From Pseudomonadota bacterium (GTDB lineage Bacteria > Pseudomonadota > Alphaproteobacteria > Caulobacterales > Caulobacteraceae): a DNA stretch of 5,370 nucleotides. The translations under genes were made by a program, and so were the position numbers. How positions within the stretch are numbered: position 1 is the stretch's first letter; each line of letters starts with the position of its first letter. The notes under the pieces were generated by a model that was not told the DNA's origin, searched no databases, and saw only the letters and a list, made by a program, of their open reading frames with translations. The stretch covers positions 1 through 5,370 of the forward strand of contig JAEZHG010000293.1 of assembly GCA_023436945.1 (NCBI GenBank). Reading direction: 5' to 3'. Positions 4,293 to 5,370 of this stretch are shown piece after piece.

Positions 4293-5370
4293 TCATACCG
4301 CCGAAGGGGTAGCAACGGCCTTGGCCGCGCGTTTACGGCGCATGTAGATCACGCCTCCAACGATGGCTCCGGCGACCACCAGAAGACCGATCCCGACCAG
4401 CGGCCGGAAGGCGATCCAGGACACCGCAATCACGATCAGGCTAAGACCGATACCGAGCACCCCGGCAATCAGACCCGTGCCCATGCGGACGATCGAACCG
4501 ATGAACGGAACCACATCCCCCAACACGCCCAGTGGCGACAGCACCATGCCGAATGCAGCGATAGCGAGGAACACGCCCACACCGCGCAGGATCCAGCTCA
4601 GGGTCTGGTTTGCAGCCTTGGCCGCCTGGAACATTTCCTCGGCAGAGGCGGTACCTGTGCGAACCATCAGCAGGCTGGAACCCGCCTTGGTGGCATAAGG
4701 TCGAAGCGTGCCTTGGGTTTGTGCACCGATAACGCTCAGCACCGTATTCTGCGGCACGATGCGATAGGTCACCTTCATGTCGCCGACCTGCGGAGAGGCA
4801 GGGTTTGCGCCGACATAGATCACATTGTCGCTGATGCTGGCCGGACGCGACAGCGCGGTCGAAACCGCAGCCGCCTGCTCCGCCGTCGGAGCCAGAGGCG
4901 TATCGGCCGAAAGCTGGCCCAGCGCGGCGTGATCCAGACGGAAGGCTCCCAGATTGGCGCTTTCAGCGGCCACTTCGGTGTCTTTAACGGTCGGCACAGG
5001 GTTCTGGTGACCCGCCGGTTGGTTGAAGCCGGAAGAGTCTTGCGGGACCGACGACCACTCGGTCGCATAGTTATAGGTGGTGACCGTTTCCTGACCGCCG
5101 CCCAGCTTGGTGCGGGTCTCGGAAGTCGAGGTTTCGGTCCACTGGAAATACTCGACGCTGCGGGCCAGCAGCAGGCCTTCGCTGCTGATGCCCAGTTGCG
5201 TGTCGGTGCGCTGGCCCGCTGCCGAGGCCGGTGCTGTCATATGGACCAGCTTGCCTTCATTGGCCGGATCAACACGGTCGGCAGAGACCGGCACCACCGC
5301 ACGTCCACCTTCGTTATTGGCGCGGATAGACTGGATCGAGCGCCCCTCGTTCCACGACAGCAGAATGATG
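4293..5370 (-). CDS. TMEM43-family (LUMA, DUF1625) membrane protein, N-terminus beyond the window
   Basis: The frame is open from the window edge to TGA at 4295-4293 and gives 358 residues. It opens with the hydrophobic end of a first membrane helix (IILLSWNEGRS), followed by the family hallmark with RAVVPVSADRVDPANEGKLVH. GTG at 5297 lies inside this conserved block and is a valine codon, not a start. A long soluble region follows (about residues 30-255) with the family's VEYFQW and a T-Y-N-Y-x-x-E-W motif. Three membrane helices lie near residues 257-283, 296-321 and 323-343, then a basic tail RRKRAAK. This matches the one-plus-three helix layout of TMEM43 proteins; only about 30-50 residues should be missing. 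The human homologue is a nuclear-envelope/ER protein; the bacterial role is unknown to me. The soluble domain is probably periplasmic with the tail cytoplasmic, by the positive-inside rule. Confidence 0.92.
   Translation of the reverse strand, partial: IILLSWNEGRSIQSIRANNEGGRAVVPVSADRVDPANEGKLVHMTAPASAAGQRTDTQLGISSEGLLLARSVEYFQWTETSTSETRTKLGGGQETVTTYNYATEWSSVPQDSSGFNQPAGHQNPVPTVKDTEVAAESANLGAFRLDHAALGQLSADTPLAPTAEQAAAVSTALSRPASISDNVIYVGANPASPQVGDMKVTYRIVPQNTVLSVIGAQTQGTLRPYATKAGSSLLMVRTGTASAEEMFQAAKAANQTLSWILRGVGVFLAIAAFGMVLSPLGVLGDVVPFIGSIVRMGTGLIAGVLGIGLSLIVIAVSWIAFRPLVGIGLLVVAGAIVGGVIYMRRKRAAKAVATPSAV

Noticed and set aside
4293..5297. GTG at 5297 as the start of the TMEM43 gene
   Set aside because: The frame stays open upstream to the window edge and encodes conserved family residues (LLSWNEGR and RAV), so this GTG is an internal valine.

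Overview
The window looks like a GC-rich bacterial chromosome segment. An alphaproteobacterium (possibly Caulobacterales) is my guess from codon choice, the Ala-Ser-Ala-Gln signal-peptidase site and the presence of a bacterial TMEM43 protein; this placement is only an inference. Everything I can support as coding lies on the minus strand, so in reading order the window runs from high to low coordinates.

5370-4293: the 3' part of a TMEM43-family (LUMA, DUF1625) membrane-protein gene. Only its first few dozen codons lie beyond the window edge. It is followed by two closely spaced hairpins (4261-4287 and 4210-4238). The second carries a T-run on the minus strand and is the likely terminator.

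4207-3803: a gene-free AT-rich spacer of about 400 bp. It contains a weak sigma70-like promoter, an imperfect 26-bp inverted repeat centred on the promoter, and a repeated 8-mer, all pointing to the downstream minus-strand gene.

3802-1: one uninterrupted minus-strand reading frame of 1267 codons that leaves the window without a stop. It starts with a signal peptide and then carries ten tandem Ig-like repeats of about 122 residues (nine complete, one cut by the edge) of the DUF11 / TIGR01451 conserved-repeat type. Each complete repeat has four conserved cysteines and an invariant Lys...Asp...Asn set. This is a large secreted or cell-surface repeat protein, probably an adhesin or structural surface fibre. 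Units 2-3 and 4-5 form a 726-bp two-domain tandem duplication, and units 2 and 4 differ at only 3 of 121 residues.

The two genes are co-oriented but separated by a terminator and a promoter region, so they are probably not one operon. I see no tRNA, rRNA, CRISPR array or insertion sequence. The best candidates for something undescribed are the repeat protein (internal homogenisation, Cys pairs, possible isopeptide triads, a DUF11 remnant at its mature N-terminus) and its AT-rich control region.
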